Shown: positions 1 through 13,249 of the stretch, one piece after another
Numbering within the stretch: the stretch's first letter is position 1
Layout: every line of letters begins with the position of its first letter
Source of the DNA: Sphaerulina vaccinii
Taxonomy: Eukaryota; Ascomycota; Dothideomycetes; Mycosphaerellales; Mycosphaerellaceae
Assembly: GCA_022570795.1 (NCBI GenBank)
Contig: JAKUDP010000010.1
Coordinates: forward strand, 1,116,001 to 1,180,000
Length of the DNA: 64,000 nt
Direction: 5' to 3'
Notes under the pieces: model-generated
Database searches by the model: none
What the model was told of the DNA's origin: nothing
What the model saw: only the letters and a program-made list of their open reading frames with translations
Made by a program: the position numbers and the translations under genes

Positions 1-457
1 CTTAATAGAATACTAGATATTATATATATAAATAGTAATAAAAGTAAACTAATTAATACTTAGTACTTACTCTCTCTAGATCTTATTAGATATAAAAAGA
101 ATATAGCCTACTTTATAATAGACCTCGAATACAACCTAGTTTTTAGAAGCTTCTAGCTTATAAAATATAATTTATAGATTAATTAGTATAAATAAACTAT
201 TAATTTTAACTTAAGCTTTTATAAAATATATTACTAGCTATAATAGTATACTAGTCTATCTATAGATAGTATATATATATACTAGTACTAGAGATTCTTT
301 TATATAGATATATTAATATAAATAGATTTTAAAGTATATTACTATAAGTATAAATATTATTAATATTAGTTATAGAGGGCTAGAAATATATAACTTTTAA
401 AAATAAAAGTTTCTTTATATTCGAAATAGACTCTAATAATAATCGCTTCGAGCTCTA
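1..457 (+). mobile_element. Left part of an interrupted Ty3/gypsy relic
   Basis: This AT-rich stretch has no recognisable domain by itself. Its last codons (near 444-457) read in frame into the reverse-transcriptase relic at 2845 once the inserted element and one copy of its 5-bp duplication are removed. It is therefore probably the part of that gypsy element upstream of its reverse transcriptase (protease or linker). I could not identify the active-site motif. Confidence rests on the insertion geometry rather than on homology. Confidence 0.45.
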
Positions 458-779
458 TATTATAGTTTAGATTATAGAGAACTAATAGCTACTTATTAAG
501 TAAGTAACTAGAACTAAGTAGGATAATTAGAGTAATTAAAGTAGTCGGCCTACTAATTAGACTAGCTATAGTAATTAGAGTAATCGAGTAATTATACTAA
601 GATATAGTACTATATAAATAATACTCTTTTACTATAGATAGAAGCTTTGTACTTAACTTATTTAAAGTATCTAATATATACTATTTAGATTTACTACTTT
701 TAGAACTAGAAATATTACTATAAAGAAATATACTCTATTATTCTAATAATAATATAGTAGGTTCTAATAACTTTTAGTA
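458..779 (+). repeat. Left LTR of the gag-only gypsy element
   Basis: Direct repeat partner of 2528-2839, about 320 bp, with scattered differences that are mostly transitions. It begins TATTATAG and ends GTTCTAATA. Confidence 0.8.
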
Positions 780-1649
780 CTACTCTAGGGCTCTTTATAT
801 ATATTAAGAAATAGCGCTACCTATAGCCTAATATAATAGTAGTAATTAATAGGTATTATAGAGCACTTAAGTAAAATATTAATTATAGAAAGTAGAAAAC
901 AATTAATACTCTCTATAAGTATAATAGGTATATAGGAGTATATAAAGGGACCTAAGGTATCTATACTAGAAATATTCGATAGAACTAAGAATAAGTTAGA
1001 AGCTTTTTAGCTATAGGTTTAGCTATACTTTTACTTTAACCTATACTAGTTTAATAGCGAGGCTAGCAAAGTTTTATATACTATATCTTTTCTAAAAGGA
1101 AGAGCCGCTCGGAGGTTTAGACTATATCTTAAAGACTAGCTTTATAACTAGAGTAAAGGAGAAACTCCGAGAACCGAGATAAGAAAAATCTTCTATAACT
1201 ATAATAAGTTTGAAACAAAACTTAATAATCTATATAGGATACCTAATAAAAAAGTATATACTAACTAGTATATCTAACAACTCTAATAAACAACTTCTAT
1301 AGCTCTATATATCTTAGAGTTCTAAAAATATTTAGCTAACTTTAAATAGAATAATACTATATTCTATTTCTAGTTCTACCTAGGGCTCAAAAATAATATT
1401 AAAGCTAAACTATTCTAAAACTTAAGCTTAAAAATACTTAGAGAAATAATTAAAGTAGTAAAGAAAATTAATAAAAGACTCTAGAAGCTAAAATATAACT
1501 AATTTATATAGCCTAGATACTAGAGACCTATATAAAGTAGAAAAGAAGGCTTTAAAGCTAGAAGTTAGAACTCTAGTTATAGCAATCTAATAGAACTAGA
1601 TATAATAGACTATAGGCTAGAAAGGAAGCTAAAAAGTAAAAGTTTTACC

Positions 1650-1691
1650 TACTATAAGTATAGCAAAGAAAGCTACTATATAAAAAACTAT
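1650..1691 (+). other. RIP-destroyed CCHC zinc knuckle of gag
   Basis: The translation is YYKYSKESYYIKNY. Spacing fits C-X2-C-X4-H-X4-C exactly, with every Cys replaced by Tyr (TGC/TGT to TAC/TAT) and the His replaced by Tyr (CAY to TAY). These are the changes expected from CpA/TpG mutation, so the zinc site is lost. Confidence 0.75.
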
Positions 1692-2527
1692 AGAAATAGA
1701 AATAAAGTTAGCTACGAATTTAGTATAATAATTTAGATAGATAATATATACTAGGTATATAAAGATAAGTTCTTCGAAACTAAAAGAGTCTCTATAACCT
1801 ATAACTCTATAGAGCCTAAAAAAGTAATAGTATCTAAGCTAAATATATAAAACTTAAATAAAGACCTACTTAGAAAGAGCTTATTAAATAGACGTCTCTT
1901 AGTTTAATAACCTAGGTAAAAGAGATTAGAACGAAACTAGAACTAGCTACTAGATATTATATATAATAAGGTAGGCTAGTTAGAGATCTAGAAAGGCGAG
2001 TCTATACTAAAAGACTAAAAACTAGATACTATTTTAGAAAAATCGAAGAGCTCGGAGTTACTAGAGTTAAACTCTATATTTGTAGCTAGGTAGGCTACCT
2101 CTTCCTTAACCTTTATATTATTTATATTACAAACCTAATAGTTGCGATAGATATACTACTATAGCGCTTCGATCTAGTATAGTAGCTTCTCTACTTTCTT
2201 CTTATTATCTTTAATTTTCTTAGATAACTCTTTTATAATAAAGTCGAGTTTTGCGAGAAAAGAGGTTATATAGAGCTATTCGAGATAGATATACTTTATA
2301 TAGAATATAATTATAAAGTCGGTAATAAAGAAGTAATAGATATAGAAAACCGATAATAATTATAGAGCTTAGAAGTAGTAAAAAAATTAGTAAGAATATA
2401 AGTAAAATATTATTTATAATAAAGTAAAAAGAATATCTTTACTATATAAGAATTAACTTAGAAGCCGCAGACTTTATATATTATTATAAGTAAGCTTTGG
2501 AACGAAGCTAGGCTAGAAAGAGAATAG

Positions 2528-2839
2528 TATTATAGTTTAGATTATAGAGAACTAATAGCTACTTATTAAGTAAGTAACTAGGACTAATTAGAATAATTAG
2601 AGTAATTAAAGTAGTCGGCCTACTAATTAGACTAGCTATAGTAATTAGAGTAATTAAGTAATTATACTAAAATATAGTACTATATAGATAACGTTCTTTT
2701 ACTATAGATAGGAGCTTTGTACTTAACTTATTTAAAATATCTAATATAGACTATTTGAATTTACTACTTTTAGAATAAAAAATATTACTATAAAGGAATA
2801 TACTCTATTATTCTAATAATATTATAGTAGGTTCTAATA
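2528..2839 (+). repeat. Right LTR of the gag-only gypsy element
   Basis: Direct repeat of 458-779. A purine-rich tract ending in agagaatag lies just upstream and probably is the polypurine tract. It is followed by the 5-bp duplication ctcta. Confidence 0.8.
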
Positions 2840-2844
2840 CTCTA

Positions 2845-3408
2845 TTTAGAAGTTAACAAAGCTCTTAAACTCTATATTTTTAGCTTTATAAACTTTCTAT
2901 ACTATATAGAAAAGAAACTAGTAAATAACTTATAGCTTAATAAGCTAGATATATAATTCTACTAATATAAGAACTTCTTCGATAAAGCTAAGTATAAAGC
3001 TTTTCTATACTTTCTATCTAATTACTCTAATATAGATATAGAGATTAACTTTAGACTAGATATAAAAATACTTTTTAAATAACTATATCTAATAGGCGCT
3101 AAGAAACTAGCTATAGTATAGAAATATATTATAGATTTATATACTAAAAGTACTATTAGAGAATCGAAGTCTAAAGTAGCTTCGCTAGTATTACTTATAT
3201 ATAAGCTAGGTAGAAATATATATATATATATATATATAGACTATAGAGCAATTAATACTATTACTATAAAGAATAGATACCTACTACTATATATTAAAAA
3301 AATACTTCTTCGAATAAGTAGAGCTAAGATTTTTATAGTACTAGATATTATTATAGCTTTTAACTATATCTATATTTAAAAAAGTAATAAATAGAAAATA
3401 GTATTTAC
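2845..3408 (+). mobile_element. Ty3/gypsy reverse-transcriptase fragment (dead)
   Basis: Reading through stops gives the start of a gypsy reverse transcriptase. A YRAINTITIKNRY block near 3241-3280 corresponds to the family's DYRxLNxxTIKNRYPLP, and an AKIFIVLDI block near 3325 corresponds to AKIFTKLDL. The sequence stops abruptly at about 3408, where the LTR of a reverse-oriented copia element begins. It continues the fragment at 1-457 across the gag-only insertion. The downstream half of this element was not found in the window. Confidence 0.75.
3217..3240. repeat. TA dinucleotide run
   Basis: A short uninterrupted run of alternating A and T inside the gypsy reverse-transcriptase relic. It probably arose by RIP of a TG/CA-rich stretch or by slippage. 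Confidence 0.6.
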
Positions 3409-3658
3409 TATCGAAATAGAATAATAATATATATATCTATAATATATAGAAAAAGTCTTAATATATAATAGAAGTAGAAGTATTAGATAGAAACTAACTA
3501 TATTAATTATATTAGTTAGTTAGTTATAAGTTATATCTCCTTCTAAGATATAGAGTATTAGATAAGTTATATAACCTATTATTATATAATCTATATTATA
3601 TATTCTAATTTCTAGAAAGTGTCTCTTAGATAGTCTAACTAGACTATACTTTCTAATA
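3409..3658 (-). repeat. LTR of the reverse copia element (left copy)
   Basis: Matches 8899-9145 with scattered differences. Both copies share tatcgaaatag at the left edge and actttctaata at the right edge. Confidence 0.75.
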
Positions 3659-4742
3659 CTCCTACTTAGGCTAGATAGTCTTTCTACTCTATATTCTAGT
3701 ACTTATTCCTTATATAAACCTATCGAGCTCTAGGGGCCTAATAGAGGCTAAGCAAGCTAGAGTTATTTTACAAACTTCTAGAATTAGAGACTATTCTTTA
3801 ACTTAGTTAACCTATCTATAACTATCTCTTTTATTAGAATATATACTACTACTATTCTCTATTACTACTAAAGTCTCCTAATATTATTATTAGTAATATT
3901 AATATACTTTAATCTTATATAGATATAGGTATCTTTAATAAAAGTTAAAAATACTTAGTTATCTTCTATAATCTAAATAGGTCTAAGTTTATTTACTATA
4001 TTAGAGTTTGCTTTAATAAGTAGTTAAAAAGAATATTCTCCTACTAGCTCTATATAGTCTATTTCCTTTAGAAGTACTACTAGGAATTAAGATTGCTTAG
4101 TATATATATTTAGAGCTATATACTTAGCTTCTATAGTTAATATTACTATAGACTTCTACTTCTTACTTATCTAAGATACTAGTACTCTATAGAGGAAGAA
4201 GATAGATTCGAGGATTAAGACTCTATCTACCTTATCTATTATATAGTTAGAGTCTAAGTATCTAATAAGTCCTCTACTATTTTTTCTAAATATAAGTTCT
4301 AGGTCTAGGGACGACCTCTTACTAGTTTCTTTAAAGTATTTATATATTCTCTTATTAGGTTAGCTATATATAAGCTTAGTCTACTAAAAGCGAAAGTAAT
4401 ATCTAGTCTTATTATAACTATCGGCTATATCTATATACTTATCTAGCTTTAGTACTTCTATCTAGTATATTTCTTATTAGATAGAATTACCTTAGTTAGG
4501 CTTTTATAATTATCTATTAGTAAGAGTATTAGGTAGATAGTATTTTTAGTTATATTTAGCTTCGCGAGGTTCTCTTAGATATAGTATCCTTAATTAAGCT
4601 TTAGAGTTCCTATAACTCTATTTTTTATTATTTTTATTCTAAGAATCTTTTCTAGCTTTTTTAGATTCTTAATCTTAAAAACCTTACTAAGCTATTTCTT
4701 AAACTAGAGAATATTTTTTAGCTCTAGTACTATAATAGGTAT

Positions 4743-4754
4743 ATTATCTATATA
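4743..4754 (-). other. Mutated copia reverse-transcriptase active site (YIDN)
   Basis: The minus strand reads TAT ATA GAT AAT, Tyr-Ile-Asp-Asn, in the context IIVLTYIDNIP. The family motif is YVDD, so the second catalytic aspartate has become asparagine by a TpG-to-TpA change. Confidence 0.7.
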
Positions 4755-7700
4755 GGTTAGAACTATAATTCTTCTTTTTTTATAAATAAGTAGGTATAGG
4801 TCAATCTCTAACTAATCGAATTCTATTTATTCTAGCTTTAAAATATAGAGTTTATTCTAGTCTCTTACTACTTACTTAAGTCTATAGAAACTTTTTAGAA
4901 TTATTAGAATCTAGTTTAGTAGAACTTCTATTTCTAGAAGTAGAATTATATAGATATTTTCTTTTAGAAAACTTTCTATAAATATATTATTTATATCTAC
5001 TTAGTATATCTCTAAGTTCTTTTTATAAATAACTACTATAAATACTTTTAAAATATTATATCTTATAGTTAGTATAAAAATATTTTTAAAGTCTATTCTA
5101 AACTTCTAGAAGAATTCTCTAGTAACTAGTTTTACTTTAAACTTTTTAATAGCTCTACTAATTAATTTTTTTATATTAAAGACCTATCTAGATATTATAA
5201 AGTTTGTATCTTTTAGTAGTATAACTAGCTTCTAGGTATAGTTACTATCTAAAGCTACTAGTTCTCTCTAGATTGCTTCTTTCTATATATAGCTCTATTT
5301 AGAATTCTATATTACCTCTTTATAGAACTTTAGAATAGGGACTTCTTACTTTAAAGTAATATTAGGTCTAAGTACTATAAATATAACCTTCTTAATCTCT
5401 ACTAAAGTTTTCTAGATATAATTTCTTTTTTTTTAATTAGGCTAAGGAATACTTTATAATACTTTAGGTTAGGTATATTCTCTTCCTTATTTCTCTACCT
5501 TTTTTAGAGGACCTACTTTATAACTATACTATAGGCTTTAGGTTTAGGTTCTTCCCTTTTATCTAAGATAGATCTCTTTCTTTTCTAGAATTATACTTTT
5601 ACTTCTAGTAGATCTTATATAATATCTAGATATTTTCTAATATATATATTTCTACTAGTTCTTTAATAAACTTTAGTTAGCTAATTAGTCGGCTACTCTA
5701 CTCTAATTTTCTCTTTCTAAAGCTATATACTCCTAGAGTTTTCTTTTTCTAGATTTTCTATCCTCTAGTACTCCTTCTTATTCTTTAGTAGAGGTCTAAG
5801 CTATATAAATAGTAGTTAATATTTGGTCGGGCCTCTAGGGCCTAATAGACTTTAGAACTCCTTCTACTTCTTTAGTCTCCTAACTAGTTTCCTAACTAGT
5901 ATACTACTAGATTAGTTAAGCCTAGGAATATTTAACTCTAAATCTCCTTCTTTCTTATATTTAAACTATTTAGTATTACTATAAGCTTTAATAGCCTCTA
6001 TATTAGGCTTCTAGAAGAGCTATATTTTAGTAGTATTTAGAATATAACCGACGAATATAGTATCCTTGCCTCTATTTATTAGTTTATCTAATTATATTCT
6101 AGCTAGCTAGAACTTTAGATTTATATATATAACTACTTTATAGCTCTAGACTCTAAAGTATAATACTAGAGGTCTCTATTCTAAAAACGCCTTTTTAGGT
6201 AAGACTTTAAATCTATTAATATCTAGCCTATTTAGAAGAGTTTTCCTAATAATAATACTTACTTCTAGTATCTTAGGCTAGAACTTAATTAGTATATTAG
6301 ATTCTTCTAGTATTACCTTTACTTTTTCTTTAGAGGTCTAGATCGACTTTTTAATAACTCTATTCTAAATAGAGTTATATACCTTAGTAGTATAGAAAGA
6401 GATTCTATTCTCTTTCTTCTACTACTTTAGTATAGTAAGAAGCTCCCTAGCTCTATTACTCTTTACTACTTAGAGAGAATTTCTAGATTAAAGCTCTACC
6501 TTCCTTTTCTATTAGTAGAGGGTAGGTAGTATATCTATTTTTAACTTTAGTAGAAAGGCCTACTTCTTTCTTAAGAAGTTATTAATAATTTTAAGCTACT
6601 ACTTAAATTCTAATTTTAAAATAGGTAGAAGTCTATAAATATTAATAGATATAAAAGCTAGCTTTTAGGGCTTCTACTATATTTCTTTCTTTTTATACTA
6701 CTTTATCTTTACTATTATATAGACCCTATATACCTTATACTCCTTTAGAATTAGTATTAGGCTTTTTAAATCTAAGACCTAGTAAAGGTTCTTTACTATC
6801 TTTTCCCTAAAATATATAAGCCTTCGATACTAGAGCTCCTACTAATTCTAGGTACCCTCTAATATATAGAAAGTATATACTTTATCTATTAATTTCTATA
6901 AGAAGTATATTTAATTTCGGTCGAGCCTCTAGAGCCTAATAGACTTAGCTAGACTCTTATTAATTTCCTTAATAAATAGGACTCCTTCTAATATTTTTAT
7001 CTAGATAACTACTTTTCTAAAAGCTAAAATAAGTATAAATTTTAGTAGTTAAATACTAAACTACTTACTAAACTAACTCTATAAAATAAGATTAACTCTA
7101 AGACTAGGTATAAATAGAATATTTTTTAGTATAATCTATTTCTTCTTTCTTCCTTCTATTACTACTTTCCTAATATATATAGCTATTAAGTAGCTACTAC
7201 CGACTTTAATCTACTTCCTAGTCTAAAGAAGTTTTAGTTCCCTAAAAAGTAATTCTTAGTTAGTTATATAGATAGAAGTATAAAAGTTAAGTAGCTATTC
7301 TAATAGCCTATACTTGCCTTTTGCGTCTATAGTTAAATAGGCTATCTTATCTATATTCTTATCCTCTAATAGGGTCTAAGATACTTCTAAAGTAGTTAGT
7401 AACCCTATATTTTCTTATACTATAAAAGCCTTCTTTAGGTACTTTTTACTTAAGTTAGATTTCTTTTTAAAAGATTATACTTTAAGTTTAAATTTTTTTA
7501 CTATTTCTTTAAGTTTATCTTTCTCTAGTAAAGATCTCCTCTTTTATCTTAATAGAGAATATTTTTTCTTAACTTAGTATCCTATCTTTAGTACTATAGT
7601 CTTAGTAGCTCTCTTTGCTTTCTTAAGTCTAGAGTAATTATTCTAGATATATAGTCCTCTATAGAGGAAATAGGCTAGTAGTCCCTAGGCGCCTCTTTTA

Positions 7701-8898
7701 GTAAATATAGCTATCTCTCGGCCTATACTTAGTCTAGACTTATATAATTTAAATAACTAGAGCGAGTCTTTATATAATAGGCTTAGCTAGGCTAGTATAG
7801 TATCTTTAGTATTTTAGTATACTTTAGGTAAGGCTAAGAGAAGATACTTAAGCCTCCTCTCTAGTTTTTTATAGTATAACTCTACTAGGTTAACCTCTAT
7901 AATCCTTCTTGCTAGGTTCCTAAAATATACCTATACCTTCCTAATTATCTACTTTTCTATTATATTAAAGTTAATAAACTCCTATATAATTACTATTATA
8001 TATACTATATATATCTTACTATACTTTGCTTTAATTTTCTTCTAGATCTTAGTAGCTATTCTTTCTTCTAGTACTTTATCCTAGTTATTCTATAATAGGT
8101 AGACTATAATTTTATATCTAGCTTTTATATTTACCTTCCTCTAATCTAGGCTATAGATAGATTCTCTTATACTCTAGTACTAGGAGGTAGTATTGCTTAA
8201 TAAGGCTATTAAGCTAGATATATCTAGTATATCTACTATTCTATTACCTAATATAACCTAGAAGATATCTTAGCTTTTAAAGTAGTTTTAGACTAGACTA
8301 AACTATATCCTCTAGTTCTCTTTTATTAGAGTTAGTATAGCTTTTCTCCTACTAAAACTATTTCCTTACTCTTAATCTATTTTACCTAAAATATTAAAAC
8401 TAAACTTTAGAAAATTAATACTCTTTTAAATAATTTTAGTAGTAGTTTCTAGATAGCTACTTTCCTAGTCTAAAACTCTCTTTTTTTTCTCTTAAATTAG
8501 CTTAGTATAGTTTCCTATACTTCCTACTTATCTATACTTATAGATAGACTTAAAAAGTCTCTTTTTAGAGGAATATATCTTTCTAAAGTATTAGTAGTAC
8601 TCTAGTATAGAGGTTAAGTCTTATCTATATAAGATAGTACTTTAGCTTCTAGCTTACTTTTTCCTCTTTATACCTTTTAAGCTCTATTCTCTTAGGTATA
8701 CCTTACTAGGTTCTTTTCTATCTTATCTACTCTTAGAAACTTCTAGAATACGCCGAGTTCTTCTAAGTTTTCTTAGTAGTATAGATAGGTATACTTTAGG
8801 TCTCTTTTTGCTTCTTTTATTATAGGTTTATATCCTACTATTAGAAAAGGCTAACTATTACTATCTAATACTTCCTCTATAAACCCGGGCTTATAACC

Positions 8899-9145
8899 TA
8901 TCGAAATAGGTCGATAATATATATACCTATAATATATAGAAAGAGTTTTAATATATAATAGAAGTAGAAGTATTAGATAGGAACTAACTATATTAATTAT
9001 ATTAGTTAGATATAGGTTGCATCTCCTTCTAAGATATAGAGTATTAGATAAGTTATACGACCTACTATTATATAATATATATTATATAATCTAATTCCTA
9101 AGAGGATGTCTCTTAGATAGTCTAACTAGACTATACTTTCTAATA
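8899..9145 (-). repeat. LTR of the reverse copia element (right copy)
   Basis: Direct repeat partner of 3409-3658. It abuts the forward copia relic that starts at 9146. Confidence 0.75.
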
Positions 9146-11971
9146 AAACTAGTAATTAATATACTTTATAATAATAGCTAAGATAGTAGTTATAGTTATA
9201 CTATACTTATTTATATAGTATACTATATAGAATATACGCCTATAGATACTACTAATATATAGGCTTATAATAGCTATATAAATATATATATTATTAACTA
9301 TTATTTAAAAGCTATATTCTAACTATATTATATAGTCCAAGATATAGCTATTCGAGCTAGTACTACTATATTTAAAGTTGTTGCTTATAGTAACTATATA
9401 CTAGATATTAGTCTAGTAATACTTATATTATATAATATTACCTATATACTAGGCTTTTATACAAATATTATAGCTTACTATATTCTTAAGAAATCTAGTC
9501 TATAGTAGTATAGCTTTAAGAACTTACTCTATCGACGTAATAAGGCTACTAACTAAGATACTTTTATCGTAAGGCTTTATAAGCCTAATAATAATATACT
9601 CTACCTTACTATAATTATACTAGCTCTATATAATATTATAGTATAGATAATATTTATAAACTTTTAAAAATAAAATAGTATATATATACTAGTTACTCTA
9701 ACTTTACCTCTACCGAACCTACTACTTATACTCTTCTTATACTAGTCTAAAGCCCCTACTAACCTCTATAGGCCCGTAGGTACGAGCTTAAAAGCTCGTA
9801 TACTAAGGCAACTTACTATAAGGTAATAGTATATAATACTCGGTTATATAGGCAAAGAGAGGTTAAGAGAGTTCTATAAGTATATACTTAGTATAGAGGT
9901 TATAGAGGATATAGAGAAGAACTTAGATAAGCTACAAATAGAAGACTATAAGGTTTGCGCTACTAGTAAAAGTATATATATTTACTTATATATCGAATAA
10001 TTATAAGAAACAACCTCTTTCGGCTATATTATTATAGATACCTACTTCTTTATAGAGGTATATAATAGCTCTAAATATATACTTTACTTTATAGACTTTA
10101 TAATATTATTAGAGTTTATAGAAGCTACTATATTTAAGAAAGGCAAGATACTTACTAATATAATTATAAAAGTTATTTAATTAGCTAACTTAATAGATCG
10201 CATTGTCGTATAGCTTAGTACTAATATAGATACTATACTAATTAATTCTTAAAGAATAATAACTAAGTACTTCGAAACTATATTAAAAAATAAAAGTATT
10301 TAGTAGATACTAGCTATAAAGGAAGGCTATTACTAATTGCTAGCTAAAATATATAGCAAACGACTAATCGATACTATATATTACTTTATATAATAAAGCA
10401 ACCTTAGTATTAAACTCTAGCCTAAGTATATATATATAGCTATATATATACTTAATCGACTACCTATACCTAGTAAATATAGTAGTAAAATACTAATTAA
10501 GTTAGTAACTAGATAGAAGCTAAACCTCTTAAACCTCTATATATTTAGCTATAAGGCCTATATTTATAAAGTTAGTATAGACCAACCTAAGAAGCTAGAA
10601 AAGATACTAGCGCAAGCTTATATTAGCTACCTCTATAGCTTTATTAGTAATAATATATATAGAGTATAGATACTATTTTAAAAGTATATAATTACTACTT
10701 TCTATATATACTTTAATAAAAGGTAGTTCTATCGACTAGGCGACTTAGATATTATAGTTATTATACCTAGCTTATTAGACGATATCGATATATCTTATAT
10801 AGATATAGAAAAGGCTATTATAGCTAAGTTATATAATCTATAGTTATTAGGTTAATATATAATCGATCTAGTATAATAACTAATTGTAGATACTCTATAT
10901 AATACTAATAATTATATATAAGAGCTCTCGGCTAATTAGAGCTCTACAAATACTTCTAACAACTCGTAGATTGCGATAGAAATAGTAGTAAAAGTTATAG
11001 AATAGCTATTTCTAGGCAATATACTAACTTTGCTACCTAAGTAGAATTACTTATAATACTCGATATAGGTAGATCTTACTTAGAAATAGGGGTACGAAGA
11101 TATAGAAGCTCCTTCTAGTATATAGATACTACTACTAGAGGAGCCTAAATATCCCTATAGTTCCTCTAAAAAGGTAAGAGTGCCCGAGATTAATATTAAG
11201 ATAATTAATAATAAATTATAGTTTCCTTCGAAATACCTATATATAATAGACTATAGACTATATAGTAATAGTATAGATAAACTAAGGTATAGGGAATACT
11301 CTACTACTATACTAGATATAGGACCCCTACTACTACTATCTCTACTACTATAGCTAGATTAAGAAGTAGAACTTACTAGCTTAATATCTAAGCTAGTAAG
11401 GTATACTATAGACGATCTAGTATATATTATATTAAGTAGATTAAGTACTAATAATAATATAATACTACTATTTATAACAAACTACGAAGCTTATACTCTT
11501 ACTAATATAATATAGCTTAGTATATAATCTAATCTTATATAGCTTTCTAAGCTATCTTATTATAGTATAACTGCAATATAGAGTCTATAGCTATATAGTA
11601 TAGTAGCGTTAATAGTATTAATAACTATAATAAGCTATAAGTAAGATAGGCTATTATACTATTACAATTTGCTACTAGAACTAAGAGGCTAGAAAGCTAT
11701 AAAAAAATATAAACAAGCTATAGAATTTACTACTATAGCGTACTTAGAATAGAACAAACTTATAGAAATAAATACCTTTCTATAGGTAGATAAGTTAGAA
11801 GTACCTATAAGTAAATATAAGCTTCTACCTAGTTTGCTATTAACCTAGGTATTTAAATACAAATTCGATAAATAGTCTTATTATATATAAGATAAGGCAC
11901 GACTATATATATATAGCGACCTTTAAGGTACTATATTCGATACTTATATAGCTATAGTAATAGCGTATATA
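9146..11971 (+). mobile_element. Forward copia relic, 5' part (protease-integrase)
   Basis: Plus-strand reading gives a copia protease region (near 9340-9480, with LYNITYILGFYTNIIAYYIL matching the family's linker after the D-S-G protease). Integrase-like sequence follows (near 10,020-10,760, with YILYFIDF and YRLGDLDIIV). The 5' end is missing: coding-like sequence begins directly at the LTR of the reverse copia element. It is interrupted at 11,971 by the gypsy element and resumes at 18,649. It is full of stops and RIP changes. Confidence 0.75.
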
Positions 11972-12330
11972 TATTATAGTTCCTACTAATAGGTAGGTCT
12001 GCTAGAACTAAGATACCTAAGGTAGAAAGACTAATTTCTCTAATCTTTCGTCTTTCGAGAGATTAAAAAGAATAGCCTAGATCTCTCTAATCTCTCTACC
12101 CTCGAAAAATTAAAGAGAATACTAAGATTAAGAGAAGGATCTCCTTTATATATATAGATAATAAGTATTATAATTATAAGTAGTTATTATATATAACTTA
12201 CTATTCTATTTTACTAATTAGAATATAAGAATCTTCTTTACTTATTCTCTTATAGATATATTAATAAGCTCTAACTAGATTAAGCTTAGCCTCTACTTAG
12301 TAAAATTATTAGGTCCTCTATAACCTAATA
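11972..12330 (+). repeat. 5' LTR of the gypsy chromovirus
   Basis: About 359 bp, closely matching 18,290-18,648. It starts TATTATAGTT and ends ACCTAATA. Confidence 0.85.
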
Positions 12331-13207
12331 GCTTTATATACTTTTATAATATATCTATTATAGAAAGCTCTAGAGGAACTTCTACCTCTAGTAAAGTAGG
12401 AACTATTTGATCTTTATAAACCTAGGCAAACGCTAGATAACTCGACTTTAAGAATTTTAAGGTCGCTAAGCCAGACCTCTATTATAGAGACTATAATAAA
12501 CTATCTACCTAGTTTAATTAACTAGCTTTATACTTTAGGTTTAATAAAGTTAAAAATAAAAATAAGATACTATTTGCCTCTACTTTCTTTTATAGATATA
12601 CTAAATACTAGCTTAAGCTATATCTAGAATCCTACCTCTATAATAATAAAGATAAGAATAGAATCTTTACTAAGTATAATTAGTTTAGAAGCTAGATAAC
12701 TACTCTATTTAGAATCTCTAATAAAGTTAGTACTACTATCTATATTATATAATATCTTAAATAGACTACTTCTATATCCGAGTATATAGCTAAGTTCTAG
12801 AAGTATATATATATATTATTACTTAGAATAATAAAGCCTTCTAAGTAATATACTATAAAGGTTTTAAAGATTAAGTTAAAAACAAACTAGCCTATACCAA
12901 GCGAGTAGTTATTATTAAGAACCTTATCTAGTTAATTAAAGAAACTATTAAAATCGATAATAGCCTCTATAAACGAGCTCTCGAGAAACAATACGACTCT
13001 AAAGTAGCCGAAGTAGCTAGATATACTACTAAATAATAAGAAAGAACTAGCTACTTCTTAGCTAGGGATAAGTACTAAGAACAATAGTAACTAAGGTCGT
13101 AGCTATACTATAGTCTATAACTAATAGAGCTCGATAATATCGAGAAAGGTAAGAAGTTTAGAGCTAGAAGCAAAGGGAAGCTCTATAAGAAGTAAGAAGA
13201 ACTAACC

Positions 13208-13249
13208 TATTATAGATATAGTAAGGAAGGCTATATAAAAAGGAACTAC
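13208..13249 (+). other. RIP-destroyed CCHC zinc knuckle of gag
   Basis: The translation is YYRYSKEGYIKRNY, which fits C-X2-C-X4-H-X4-C with all three Cys and the His changed to Tyr. It parallels the gag-only element's knuckle, but the neighbouring residues differ. Confidence 0.75.

Larger units (their letters stand above)
458..2839 (+). mobile_element. Gag-only Ty3/gypsy element with LTRs (dead)
   Basis: Two direct repeats, 458-779 and 2528-2839, match along their length and act as LTRs; both start TATTATAG (TG to TA after RIP) and end CTAATA. The 5-bp sequence ctcta lies immediately outside both ends (453-457 and 2840-2844), a perfect target-site duplication. Between them is a mutated gag: a capsid-like stretch near 960-1290 including the readable core FLKGRAAR, then a CCHC zinc knuckle at 1650-1691. 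No reverse transcriptase or integrase is present. A purine-rich tract precedes the right LTR, as in the larger gypsy element at 11,972. It is either internally deleted or a non-autonomous family. Confidence 0.8.
3409..9145 (-). mobile_element. Ty1/copia element with LTRs, reverse orientation (dead)
   Basis: Direct repeats at 3409-3658 and 8899-9145 (about 250 bp) bound an internal region that reads as copia gag-pol on the minus strand. On that strand a copia protease/linker with the recognisable stretch LRVNLISQRQLV and a following YYRLGYLEDRNL (the integrase-leading LWHRRLGH block) precede a reverse transcriptase whose active site is at 4743-4754. All frames carry many stops. No clear 5-bp target duplication is visible at the outer ends (tttac on the left, aaact on the right), so the flanks may have been rearranged. 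The left flank is gypsy and the right flank is a different copia element. Confidence 0.8.
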
